Positions 8,349 through 16,367 of a stretch of DNA of 62,987 nt are shown here, in pieces. The number at the start of each line of letters is the position of its first letter. Within the stretch, counting starts at the first letter, position 1. The DNA lies in NCBI GenBank assembly GCA_009698575.1, contig WLPX01000009.1:1-62987 (forward strand). Direction: 5' to 3'. The notes under the pieces were generated by a model that saw nothing but the letters and a program-made list of their open reading frames with translations, did not search any database and was not told the DNA's origin. The DNA comes from Actinomycetota bacterium. Lineage in GTDB: Bacteria > Actinomycetota > Actinomycetes > S36-B12 > UBA5976. The position numbers and the translations under genes were made by a program.

Positions 8349-9365
8349 CTAGCGCCCGTCTAAAATCGGCTGGCCAGGATTCCAAGTTGTGCCATCACGA
8401 GCATCTTTACGGCGTCGTGCCATTCCAGATAACACTTCTAGTACTACTCGGTTACCAAGTAACGCGGTGATGTCGGCATGATCATAAGGCGGGCTAACTT
8501 CGACAACGTCAACTCCCACTATTGGAAGTTGGTAAGCCATTCTGCGGACCGTGTCGAGAAGTTCGCGGGAAGTTAAACCACCTGGCTCAGGTGTGCCGGT
8601 TCCTGGCGCAGACCCTGGATCAACCACATCAATATCTACGCTGAGGTAAATGGCATCACATTCTGTTAGTGCCAATTCGATTGCTTCATCGATACATTCT
8701 TTTAGTCCGCGATGCACAATCTCGGTCATCTCGTAAGAGCGCATACCTTGGGCTGCCATCCAGTCCAAAATATCTGGAGGTGGCCAATACCCGCGCAGTC
8801 CGACTTGAATAAACCGATCACCACGCACTGCTCCACTATCGATTAACAAACGCATTGGTTGGCCATGGCCAACTAGTGAGCCAAAATTAATGTCTCCAGT
8901 ATCGGCATGAGCGTCAAAGTGAATAACTCCAACTCGACCCCACATGTCTGCGCCACGCGCGACACCTGTGACGTTTGGCCAAGTGACTGTGTGGTCGCCA
9001 CCGAGAACTAATGGGATTGCTCCAGAGGCAGCGATAGTTTCGATTACTTTTTCCAAGTTCTCACAAGACTTAACGGCATCGCCGGAATACATCTCGACAT
9101 CACCCATGTCATAGACCCGCAGGTCCTTAAGTCCATTAACTCTTAGCGCCATGCTTTCGCGGGAGCCATCATGCGGCTCGTTACAAACTTCTCGCATGGC
9201 TTTGGGTCCAAAGCGAGCACCGGAACGGTAGCTCGTGCCACCATCAAACGGGGCACCGACAATTACTACATCTGCATCGGCAAAGGATGCGGGTTCTGAA
9301 ATGTCGCATTCATCGACACCTAAAAATGTAATATTTGGGCCAAACTGTGAACCATATCGAGTCAT
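8349..9365 (-). CDS. Agmatinase/guanidino-compound hydrolase (ureohydrolase family)
   Basis: A 338-residue binuclear metallohydrolase of the arginase/agmatinase family, releasing urea from a guanidino compound. Metal ligands are visible: H125 in G-G-D-H, D151/H153/D155 in D-A-H-A-D, and D244/D246 in S-V-D-I-D-V-V-D-P. The substrate loop differs from E. coli agmatinase: it reads G-H-G-Q-P-M-R near 167-172 and G-L-R-G-Y-W-P near 189-195. Guanidinobutyrate, guanidinopropionate or guanidine are therefore as possible as agmatine. A TAAACT box lies 6 bases before the ATG. It precedes the PLP decarboxylase on the same strand. Confidence 0.82.
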   Translation of the reverse strand: MTRYGSQFGPNITFLGVDECDISEPASFADADVVIVGAPFDGGTSYRSGARFGPKAMREVCNEPHDGSRESMALRVNGLKDLRVYDMGDVEMYSGDAVKSCENLEKVIETIAASGAIPLVLGGDHTVTWPNVTGVARGADMWGRVGVIHFDAHADTGDINFGSLVGHGQPMRLLIDSGAVRGDRFIQVGLRGYWPPPDILDWMAAQGMRSYEMTEIVHRGLKECIDEAIELALTECDAIYLSVDIDVVDPGSAPGTGTPEPGGLTSRELLDTVRRMAYQLPIVGVDVVEVSPPYDHADITALLGNRVVLEVLSGMARRRKDARDGTTWNPGQPILDGR

Positions 9366-9371
9366 GTGATT

Positions 9372-9377
9372 AGTTTA
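9372..9377 (-). promoter_or_regulatory. Leaderless -10 box of the ureohydrolase gene
   Basis: On the minus strand TAAACT is followed by AATCAC and then the ATG at 9365, with no ribosome-binding site. It has the same 6-base spacing as the other leaderless starts. Confidence 0.45.
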
Positions 9378-9405
9378 CTAGCGGAAATATGTTGCAGAAC
9401 GCGGA

Positions 9406-9600
9406 CTACTTGGCTATCCGACGCTTTATAAAGTGGGCAATCGCAAGCATTCCACCAGTGAGGAAAAATAGCCAGGCTAATGGGATCAGAAAAAATGGCT
9501 CTATTAATTTGCCATCCGCCGCAACTTCAGATCCAATGGCGGCAAATGCAATTACGCACAGAAAGCCCAAAAAGAACAATCCCATCGACATGCGTTTCAT
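9406..9600 (-). CDS. Small two-helix membrane protein, DUF3955-like
   Basis: A 64-residue protein with two hydrophobic helices (about residues 6-24 and 35-55) separated by a short loop containing G-S-E-V and L-I-E-P-F-F-L-I-P-L. That loop pattern resembles DUF3955, a family without known function. The tail (K-R-R-I-A-K) is basic and probably cytosolic. The ATG at 9600 is preferred over a TTG at 9606 because a TATGAT box ends exactly 6 bases before it. It could be co-transcribed with the ureohydrolase 40 bases downstream, although that gene appears to have its own promoter. Confidence 0.65.
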   Translation of the reverse strand: MKRMSMGLFFLGFLCVIAFAAIGSEVAADGKLIEPFFLIPLAWLFFLTGGMLAIAHFIKRRIAK

Positions 9601-9606
9601 GCTCAA

Positions 9607-9612
9607 ATCATA
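9607..9612 (-). promoter_or_regulatory. Leaderless -10 box of the DUF3955-like gene
   Basis: On the minus strand TATGAT, one base from the TATAAT consensus, is followed by TTGAGC and then the ATG at 9600. No ribosome-binding site is visible. Confidence 0.5.
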
Positions 9613-9681
9613 ATTGTTTTACTAGGTTCCCAGGACTAGATAACATCGCCCACCCGAAAACTTTTGAACAATCGCTGCTTA

Positions 9682-9687
9682 TACGCT
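9682..9687 (+). promoter_or_regulatory. Leaderless -10 box of orn
   Basis: TACGCT (TANNNT) is followed by TAATCC and then the GTG start at 9694. There is no Shine-Dalgarno sequence. The -35 region is not convincing. Confidence 0.4.
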
Positions 9688-9693
9688 TAATCC

Positions 9694-10305
9694 GTGAGCG
9701 AAACTACTGAAACTGACCGCATCGTCTGGATCGACTGCGAAATGACTGGTCTTGACTACAAGAATGACCTGTTAGTAGAAATTGCTTGCGTTATCACCGA
9801 TGCCCAACTTGAACTTGTCGCAGAAGGCTTGAACATTGTGATTCAAGCTCCAGCTGAGCGCTTAGCGGCGATGGATCCTTTTGTCGTAAACATGCATACC
9901 GAATCTGGATTACTCCCGGAAATCCCAGATGGTGTAACGCTGGAAGCAGCTGAAGAACTTTTGTTTGATTACATTTCTTCGCATGTCCCGGAGGCAAGTA
10001 AAACACCACTTGCTGGCTCAAGTGTGCACGTGGATCGAATCTTCTTGCAGCGAGATATGCCTCGAGTTGATTCCTATTTGCACTACCGAATCATCGATGT
10101 ATCAAGCATTAAAGAACTCGTGCGTCGCTGGTATCCGCGTGCTTACTTTGCTAGCCCTACCAAGACTGGAAACCATAGAGCGCTAGGTGACATCTTGGAT
10201 TCAATAAATGAATTGAAGTATTACCGCGAAGCTGTCTTTGTCGAGCTTCCCGGTCCTGATACGTCAAGGGCTAAAGAGATTGCGGCTAAGCACGCACCAA
10301 ATTAG
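9694..10305 (+). CDS. orn: Oligoribonuclease
   Basis: A 203-residue DEDDh 3'-5' exonuclease that degrades very short RNAs and pGpG in the cytosol. The first acidic pair is D14 and E16 in W-I-D-C-E-M-T-G-L, and the DEDDh histidine lies in N-H-R-A-L-x-D near residue 162. Length and motif order match oligoribonucleases of actinobacteria and proteobacteria. It starts with GTG and appears leaderless. The tRNA-His gene follows 62 bases later on the same strand, as in many actinobacteria. Confidence 0.95.
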   Translation: MSETTETDRIVWIDCEMTGLDYKNDLLVEIACVITDAQLELVAEGLNIVIQAPAERLAAMDPFVVNMHTESGLLPEIPDGVTLEAAEELLFDYISSHVPEASKTPLAGSSVHVDRIFLQRDMPRVDSYLHYRIIDVSSIKELVRRWYPRAYFASPTKTGNHRALGDILDSINELKYYREAVFVELPGPDTSRAKEIAAKHAPN

Positions 10306-10367
10306 CCCATCTGAACTTCCCTGCATAGAATGGGACACGTTCGTTAAAGCGAAATCTTTAGCAACAT

Positions 10368-10444
10368 GGTGGGTGTAGCTCAGCTGGTAGAGCACCTGGT
10401 TGTGGTCCAGGACGTCGCGGGTTCAAGTCCCGTCACTCACCCCA
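10368..10444 (+). tRNA. tRNA-His (anticodon GTG)
   Basis: A full cloverleaf. The acceptor stem GTGGGTG (10369-10375) pairs with CACTCAC (10434-10440), the D arm is GCTC/GAGC, and the anticodon stem CCTGG/CCAGG encloses the loop T-T-G-T-G-G-T with anticodon GTG. The T loop is TTCAAGT. An extra encoded G at 10368 (G-1) faces discriminator C73, the identity mark of tRNA-His, and CCA is encoded at 10442-10444. A TAGAAT hexamer at 10326-10331 could be its -10 box. Confidence 0.97.
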
Positions 10445-10450
10445 AGATGG

Positions 10451-11296
10451 TTAAGGCGCAGGCGAATATTTCGTAGCTTGGCCATTGCGCGTGAAGCCCA
10501 GCAAAGTTAAGCCAAATTCCCGCGCAGTTTCTACCGCCAGTGAAGTTGGCGCGGAAACCGCAACCACTGCCGAAATTCCAGCGGTAATCGCTTTTTGAAT
10601 AATCTCAAATCCCCCGCGGCCACTAATTGCAAGTGAATAACCATCTAGTGGCAACAAATCATTCATCAAGGCATAACCAATAACTTTGTCAACGGCATTG
10701 TGACGGCCAACATCTTCGCGCACCACAATTAACTTGCCGCTGGGATCAAACAGGCCAGCTGCATGCAAGCCACCAGTCTTATCAAATATCTTTTGATTAG
10801 GGCGCATCAATTCCGGAAGTTTCACTAGTTCGTCATCGCTTAAACCTGGCTTTGATACATTTTCGCAACCTCGATGGCGCAGATCTTCAATGTGAGTTGA
10901 GCCACAAACCCCACACGCGCTGGAAATGGTAAATCTGCGCTCAAGTGTTCGGGTTACGGCAGGAGCATCTGGAAGTACTCGAGCGACAATTACGTTTTCC
11001 TGCTCGCGCGGAGTCAGTTCTTTATCCTTACAAGTGGTGATGCCGATTAAATCCTCGCGCGTTCGAAGTAATCCTTCACTCCACAAAAACCCAGCACCAA
11101 GTTCAATGTCAGCCCCTGGAGTTCGCATAGTTATTGCAAGCTGTTGTAAGCCAACACCACCGTCAATTCGAATCTCTAATGGCTCTTCCCCAGCAACGTG
11201 ATCGCTCACGCTTGCACTCGCACCAGTTTTAGTTACTTGGATGCGTTGCGTTGGCGAAATTGGATCAGTCAACGGTTTCCCATTCGGTAACCGCAT
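10451..11296 (-). CDS. fdhD: Formate dehydrogenase accessory sulfurtransferase FdhD
   Basis: A 281-residue cytosolic protein that transfers sulfur to the bis-MGD cofactor of formate dehydrogenase, which the enzyme needs for activity. The functional cysteines C128 and C131 lie in C-G-V-C-G, and the cofactor-binding region has V-R-E-D-V-G-R-H-N-A-V-D-K. Its start overlaps the end of mobA by 32 bases, so the two are one transcript. It ends 6 bases from the tRNA-His gene on the opposite strand. Its target is surely the formate dehydrogenase encoded at 13300-18363. Confidence 0.95.
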   Translation of the reverse strand: MRLPNGKPLTDPISPTQRIQVTKTGASASVSDHVAGEEPLEIRIDGGVGLQQLAITMRTPGADIELGAGFLWSEGLLRTREDLIGITTCKDKELTPREQENVIVARVLPDAPAVTRTLERRFTISSACGVCGSTHIEDLRHRGCENVSKPGLSDDELVKLPELMRPNQKIFDKTGGLHAAGLFDPSGKLIVVREDVGRHNAVDKVIGYALMNDLLPLDGYSLAISGRGGFEIIQKAITAGISAVVAVSAPTSLAVETAREFGLTLLGFTRNGQATKYSPAP

Positions 11297-12110
11297 TAGT
11301 CAGGACTGTAATCAGGTTCGAAATTTCATCAGCTTTAAGTGACTTGGCACCTGCGGCATACCCAAGTAAAAAAGTTGTTAGCGGTGCAGATTTGCGTTCA
11401 ACACCATGGGCTACTTCACGAGTTAGGTCAAGTAGTTCTGCAACCGGTACTTCATGTTGATCAACTTCAAGTATTGCTGCAACGCGAGCCAGCCACATCT
11501 GCGTGATTTGATCCATGGACTTACTCTCCTTGGCTGCTTTTGCGACATCATTCCAAGTATCGAAGTCGACTACCTGCCCTGGTTTCACACTAACGCCAAC
11601 CATTTGCAAATTGGAAAGCAGGCGAAGCGGCGATTGATTTATTCCTTGTGTTGGTGCAAGTAGTTCCCGCAATCGGTCTAAACGGACACAGGCGCAAAGC
11701 GGCTGTCCAGCTCCATCAGATCGGATAGCCCAGGCGCCTTCTTGTCCTTGGGCGGCTGCAACTATCGCATTCACAGTTTCTTTACTTAATGTCTGGTCGG
11801 CAGCTGAAATAAAAACGTATTCGGTATCTACGTGCGCGAGCCCAGACCATATCCCGGCAGCCGGTCCACTTCCGGGATTTAGATCCGGTAGCCAGATGAT
11901 TTGAGCAAGTTCCAGATTTCGCTGCGGACCCAAAACAAAAACCCGACCTGGGCAAGCATTAACTACATCAGAAAGTAGGGCCGCACCCGTCTCGCCTAAT
12001 GGCAACATTGCCTTATCAATGCCACCTAAGCGCATTGCATTCCCACCAGCGACAACGATAGAATCTGGCCTTATTTCGATTAGATCCTGCATAGGTAATA
12101 AGCATGACAT
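11265..12110 (-). CDS. mobA: Molybdenum cofactor guanylyltransferase MobA fused to a DUF6457-like domain
   Basis: A 281-residue two-domain protein. Residues about 12-180 form a MobA nucleotidyltransferase domain: V-V-A-G-G-N-A-M-R-L-G-G-I-D-K replaces the usual L-A-G-G-x-S-x-R-M-G-x-D-K, followed by D-L-N-P-G-S-G-P and a metal site in A-A-D-Q. Residues about 195-281 resemble the actinobacterial DUF6457 tail (L-L-D-L-T-R-E-V-A-H-G-V-E-R and P-L-T-T-F-L-L-G-Y-A-A-G). MobA adds GMP to molybdopterin to give the MGD needed by formate dehydrogenase. A second possible ATG is at 12092. The gene is divergent from moeA with starts about 20 bases apart. Confidence 0.85.
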   Translation of the reverse strand: MSCLLPMQDLIEIRPDSIVVAGGNAMRLGGIDKAMLPLGETGAALLSDVVNACPGRVFVLGPQRNLELAQIIWLPDLNPGSGPAAGIWSGLAHVDTEYVFISAADQTLSKETVNAIVAAAQGQEGAWAIRSDGAGQPLCACVRLDRLRELLAPTQGINQSPLRLLSNLQMVGVSVKPGQVVDFDTWNDVAKAAKESKSMDQITQMWLARVAAILEVDQHEVPVAELLDLTREVAHGVERKSAPLTTFLLGYAAGAKSLKADEISNLITVLTNAVTEWETVD

Positions 12111-12118
12111 GAGTTCGA

Positions 12119-12124
12119 TAGATT
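12119..12124 (+). promoter_or_regulatory. Leaderless -10 box of moeA
   Basis: TAGATT is followed by GTGTCT and then the ATG at 12131, the same 6-base spacing seen at other leaderless genes in this window. This favours the ATG over the in-frame GTG at 12125. Confidence 0.45.
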
Positions 12125-12130
12125 GTGTCT

Positions 12131-13303
12131 ATGTCAGCAGAGAATGGTCACAATGTGGATTGGGATTTAGCAGTTGCGCTAAGTTTTCAAGCTGCTAAAC
12201 CTAAACCAGCCATCTCTATGACACTTGCAGAGGGACTAAATCTAGTACTTGCCCAAGATCTAATAGCAGAAATTGATCTGCCGCCAGCGCACACTGCGAT
12301 GATGGACGGCTTTGCTGTTTTTGGTCCCGGACCGTGGAAAATTGTCGGTGAACTTCATGCTGGTAGCTACTTGCCATATCTGGACTCTGGTTGTGCTCTC
12401 AAAGTCAGTACCGGCGCACATCTACCACCGCATTGCTCATTTGTAATCCCACAGGAATTGGCAACACTTTTTGATGGTGATGTCGCAAGTAAAAACTCAT
12501 TTACCCCAGGTCAGCACATTCGCCAACCTGGAGATGAAGCAACTACAGGTGAAGTTATTGCTAGTGCAGGCAGCGTGCTAACCCCTGCCGTAGCCGGCCT
12601 TGCAACTAGCTCAGGTATTGACAATGTTTTCGTCCACGAACAACCAACTGTTGCCATTATTGTCACCGGTAGCGAACTTGTAACAGAAGGAATGCCTGCT
12701 CCAGGGCACATTCGCGATTCACTTTCGATTCAAGTTGCGCCTTGGGCGCAATATCTTGGTGCAGCGGTAGTTTCAACCGAGAACTGCCCAGATGATCTTG
12801 CACTGCTGATTCAGCAAATTGGCAACTTAAGTTCTGACGTGATTGTGGTAACTGGCGGTAGTGCATTTGGTGAGCATGATTACTTACGTTCTGCTCTGGC
12901 AGAATTGGAATCAATATTTATAGTGGATGAAATTGAGATGCGACCAGGTCATCCCTCGTTACTTGCGAAACTGCCAACGGGACAATTAGTTGCAGGACTG
13001 CCTGGCAATCCCCTGGCTGCATTGGTTAGTTTTTTGACAGTCGTTGCTCCTGCAATGCGTGGTCTATCTGGCCAGTCTGAGTATCGAATGATGCGAGCCC
13101 CGCTCGATCAGAGTTTCCCATGTGATCGAACTCGAGTAATGCCAGTCGTTTTGGATTCAGGCAGAGCTAAGTTAACTGAGTTTCGGGGCTCAGCGATGTT
13201 ACGTGGACTAACCCAAGCTGATGGTCTGGGTGTTATAGCGCCTGGTGAAAATCCAGCGGGTTCATTAATACATGTGCTGCCGCTGCCTTGGCGAGTTAAC
13301 TAA
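12131..13303 (+). CDS. moeA: Molybdopterin molybdotransferase MoeA
   Basis: A 390-residue enzyme that inserts molybdate (or tungstate) into adenylated molybdopterin. Hallmarks are the D-G-F-A-V motif near residue 58 (M-M-D-G-F-A-V), V-T-G-S-E-L-V, D-S-L-S-I-Q-V, the V-T-G-G-S-A-F-G-E-H-D-Y loop, and L-P-G-N-P-L-A-A near the C terminus. Domain order matches the family. It converges with fdsD and the last bases overlap (13300-13303). With mobA and fdhD it supplies cofactor for the formate dehydrogenase next door. Confidence 0.95.
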   Translation: MSAENGHNVDWDLAVALSFQAAKPKPAISMTLAEGLNLVLAQDLIAEIDLPPAHTAMMDGFAVFGPGPWKIVGELHAGSYLPYLDSGCALKVSTGAHLPPHCSFVIPQELATLFDGDVASKNSFTPGQHIRQPGDEATTGEVIASAGSVLTPAVAGLATSSGIDNVFVHEQPTVAIIVTGSELVTEGMPAPGHIRDSLSIQVAPWAQYLGAAVVSTENCPDDLALLIQQIGNLSSDVIVVTGGSAFGEHDYLRSALAELESIFIVDEIEMRPGHPSLLAKLPTGQLVAGLPGNPLAALVSFLTVVAPAMRGLSGQSEYRMMRAPLDQSFPCDRTRVMPVVLDSGRAKLTEFRGSAMLRGLTQADGLGVIAPGENPAGSLIHVLPLPWRVN

Positions 13304-13515
13304 GCGTTTGCTTTAGCTCGCAGTTCGTCAACCACTTTATTCATTGTGGAACCAAATTCAGTTCTGTTACTAACCACATACTGATAAAAATCTGACCGCA
13401 TTTTTGGTGTCCAAAACTTAACTAAATGCTCTGAAATTCTTAAATAGGTCTCGTCATGCACCGGGATATTTTTTTCAATATCGTGTGCCATGCGCGTCAA
13501 AATAGTTATGTCCAC
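13300..13515 (-). CDS. fdsD: NAD-dependent formate dehydrogenase delta subunit
   Basis: A 71-residue protein of the FdsD family, recognised by H-L-V-K-F-W-T-P-K-M-R (about residues 30-40) and an N-terminal L-x-R-M-A. In Rhodobacter and Cupriavidus, FdsD helps assemble or stabilise the soluble formate dehydrogenase and binds bis-MGD together with FdsC. It begins 2 bases after the alpha-subunit stop and is the last gene of the long minus-strand operon. Its stop overlaps that of the convergent moeA. Confidence 0.88.
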   Translation of the reverse strand: MDITILTRMAHDIEKNIPVHDETYLRISEHLVKFWTPKMRSDFYQYVVSNRTEFGSTMNKVVDELRAKANA

Positions 13516-13517
13516 CG

Positions 13518-16367
13518 TTACGCCTTCGTCAGCACTGCTTCTAGATCATTTAGCGGAGCAGTACTTGAATCTGCTGGGCGAATTTCAACTGCCGTAACTT
13601 TAAACTCTGGACAGTTGGTGGCCCAGTCAGAAAATTCCGTTGTGATGACGTTCGCACCACTAAGCGGGTAATGGAATGTGGTGTGAACTACGCCGGCAGG
13701 AACACGATTACTCACAGTCGCGGTCAGAATGGTTTCACCAATTCGACTTGATACCGCAATCTTTTGACCATCAACAATTCCGCGTAATGCAGCATCTGAT
13801 TCATGAATTTCCAAAACGTCTTCTGGATGCCAAGTTACATTCGCTGTTCGGCGGGTTTGGGCGCCCACGTTGTATTGACTCAAAATTCGGCCAGTAGTAA
13901 GCAGTAATGGGAACTTACGATTTGATCGTTCTTCGGTCGGGACAAATGGAGTTTCCATGAATTGTCCTTGACCGCGAACAAATCCATCGACGTGCATAAT
14001 TGGAGTTCCCTCTGGAGCTGCGTCATTGCAAGGCCACTGCACGCTTCCAACTTCATCCAGCATGGCAAAGCTCACGCCCTTGAACGTCGGGGTAATGTCG
14101 GCAATTTCATCCATGATTTGAGCAGCATTTTCGTAATGCATGTCATAACCCATGGCCTGTGAAATTTCACAAATTATTTGCCATTCTTGCTTGCCGTTCT
14201 TGGCAGCCATTACTGGACGTACGCGATTTATACGACGTTCAGCATTAGTAAACGTGCCATCCTTTTCAAGGAAGGACGTTCCTGGCAAAAATACGTGGGC
14301 AAATTTCGAAGTCTCGTTTAGGAATAGATCCTGAACGACGACTAGGTCCATTGACTTAAGGGATTTTTCCACATGCATGGTATTTGGATCAGACTGGGCA
14401 ATGTCTTCGCCGTGCACGAATAGGCCACGGAATTCTCCAGATATTGCATTGTCAAACATATTTGGAATTCGCATGCCAGGATCTGACATCAGCTTTACAT
14501 CCCAAAGCATTTCGAACTGTTCCCGCACGGCATTGTCCGAAACGTGACGGTATCCCGAAAGTTCATGTGGGAACGATCCCATGTCACAAGCACCTTGCAC
14601 GTTGTTTTGTCCACGAAGTGGATTAATTCCTACGCCATCACGACCGATGTTGCCAGTAGCCATTGCAAGATTTGCCATACCCATAACCATGGTTGAGCCT
14701 TGCGAATGCTCTGTAACACCTAGTCCGTAATAGATAGCCGCATTCTTTCCAGATGCATACATTCGAGCAGCTTGGCGAATTATTTCTGCTGGTACACCCG
14801 ATTGTGCTTCCACAACTTCTGGGCTGTTCTCTGGCAATTCGATGAATGAACGCCACCGCTTGAATGGTCCTGGGTCGCAACGCTGGGCTACAAACTCTTC
14901 ATCAATTAAGCCTTCAGTTGCAATCACGTGGGCGATGGAATTAATCACTGCCACGTTGGTTCCTGGCTGTAACTGCAAGTGGTAATCAGCACTTATATGC
15001 GCCGATTCAACAAGGTCAATCTTGCGTGGATCAATCACGATTAGATTTGCGCCTTCACGAATTCGACGCTTCATGCGCGAGGCAAATACTGGATGAGCAT
15101 CTGTTGGGTTAGCGCCAATAACAACAATGACATCAGAGTGTGCAACTGACTTAAAGTCTTGCGTGCCAGCTGAAGTGCCATAAGTTGTGCTTAAGCCATA
15201 GCCAGTTGGCGAGTGACACACGCGAGCACAGGTATCAATATTGTTGTTACCGAATGCGGCTCGGACCATTTTTTGGACAAGGAAGATTTCTTCATTGGTA
15301 CATCTAGATGAAGAAATACCCCCGATACTGTTATCGCCATATTTCTCCTGAATGGCAATAAATTTTGTGGCTGTGAATTGGATTGCCTCATCCCAGGAAA
15401 CTTCACGCCACTCGTCGGTAATTTTTTCGCGCAACATTGGTTTGGTAATTCGGTCAGAGTGCGAGGCATAGCCCCAGGCAAATCTTCCCTTTACGCAACT
15501 ATGTCCTTCATTGGCTCCACCAGTCTTGGTTGGAACCATGCGAACTAGTTCATCGCCACGAAGTTCAGCATTAAAGGAGCAGCCAACACCGCAATACGCA
15601 CAAGTTGTTTGCACAGTCCGAGTTGGCATACCCAAATCGATGACTGATTTTTCTTGCAACGTAGCTGTTGGGCACGCTTGCACACAGGCGCCGCATGAGA
15701 CGCATTCACTCGAAAGGAAATTTAATCCACCAGGACTGACTTTGGAATTAAAGCCACGGCCTTCGATAGTTAGCGCAAGTGTCCCCTGAACTTCGTCACA
15801 GGCTCGAACGCATCGATTACAAACAATGCACTTACTTTCATCGAAGGAAAAGTATGGATTTGATGAATCAGTTGGAGCATCAAGGTGATTTTTACCATCC
15901 ATGCCATAACGAACTTCGCGCAAGCCAGCTACGCCAGCCATGTCTTGTAGTTCACAGTCTCCATTTGCTGAACAAGTTAAACAATCAAGTGGGTGATCTG
16001 AGATATAAAGTTCCATCACACTCTTGCGAAGTTTGGCAACTTTAGTTGTTTGAGTACGAACCACCATGCCATCTTCAACTGGTGTTGTGCAGGATGCCGG
16101 CGTACCTTTGCGACCATCAATTTCAACTAAGCACATCCGGCACGATCCAAATGGCTGCAATGAATCCGTTGCGCACAATTTAGGAATAGCGCAGCCTGAT
16201 TCACCGGCAGCGCGCATCACTGAAGTGCCTTCGGGAACTAAGTGCGTCTCGCCGTCAATAGTTACTGAAACCATTACTTCTGAATTGGACTTTGGAGTTC
16301 CGTAATCTGGCTCACCGATTCCAGAACGCATCGGCATAGTTCCTCTTGGATCAGAAAGGATAGTCAT
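13518..16367 (-). CDS. fdsA: NAD-dependent formate dehydrogenase alpha (catalytic) subunit
   Basis: A 949-residue molybdo/tungsto-enzyme subunit. The NuoG-like N terminus has a 2Fe-2S site (C65, C76, C79, C93), a 4Fe-4S H-x3-C type site (H125, C129, C132, C138) and two ferredoxin clusters (C180-C190 and C222-C232). The catalytic part starts with a 4Fe-4S motif T-C-A-Y-C-G-V-G-C. The active-site residue is cysteine (C384-H385 in R-V-C-H-S-P-T-G-Y), so no selenocysteine is needed. It oxidises formate to CO2 and passes electrons through the clusters to FdsB. It overlaps fdsB by one base. Confidence 0.95.
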   Translation of the reverse strand: MTILSDPRGTMPMRSGIGEPDYGTPKSNSEVMVSVTIDGETHLVPEGTSVMRAAGESGCAIPKLCATDSLQPFGSCRMCLVEIDGRKGTPASCTTPVEDGMVVRTQTTKVAKLRKSVMELYISDHPLDCLTCSANGDCELQDMAGVAGLREVRYGMDGKNHLDAPTDSSNPYFSFDESKCIVCNRCVRACDEVQGTLALTIEGRGFNSKVSPGGLNFLSSECVSCGACVQACPTATLQEKSVIDLGMPTRTVQTTCAYCGVGCSFNAELRGDELVRMVPTKTGGANEGHSCVKGRFAWGYASHSDRITKPMLREKITDEWREVSWDEAIQFTATKFIAIQEKYGDNSIGGISSSRCTNEEIFLVQKMVRAAFGNNNIDTCARVCHSPTGYGLSTTYGTSAGTQDFKSVAHSDVIVVIGANPTDAHPVFASRMKRRIREGANLIVIDPRKIDLVESAHISADYHLQLQPGTNVAVINSIAHVIATEGLIDEEFVAQRCDPGPFKRWRSFIELPENSPEVVEAQSGVPAEIIRQAARMYASGKNAAIYYGLGVTEHSQGSTMVMGMANLAMATGNIGRDGVGINPLRGQNNVQGACDMGSFPHELSGYRHVSDNAVREQFEMLWDVKLMSDPGMRIPNMFDNAISGEFRGLFVHGEDIAQSDPNTMHVEKSLKSMDLVVVQDLFLNETSKFAHVFLPGTSFLEKDGTFTNAERRINRVRPVMAAKNGKQEWQIICEISQAMGYDMHYENAAQIMDEIADITPTFKGVSFAMLDEVGSVQWPCNDAAPEGTPIMHVDGFVRGQGQFMETPFVPTEERSNRKFPLLLTTGRILSQYNVGAQTRRTANVTWHPEDVLEIHESDAALRGIVDGQKIAVSSRIGETILTATVSNRVPAGVVHTTFHYPLSGANVITTEFSDWATNCPEFKVTAVEIRPADSSTAPLNDLEAVLTKA

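Noticed and set aside
13518..16367. Selenocysteine in the formate dehydrogenase active site
   Set aside because: The position is a cysteine codon in R-V-C-H-S-P-T-G; no in-frame UGA is present.
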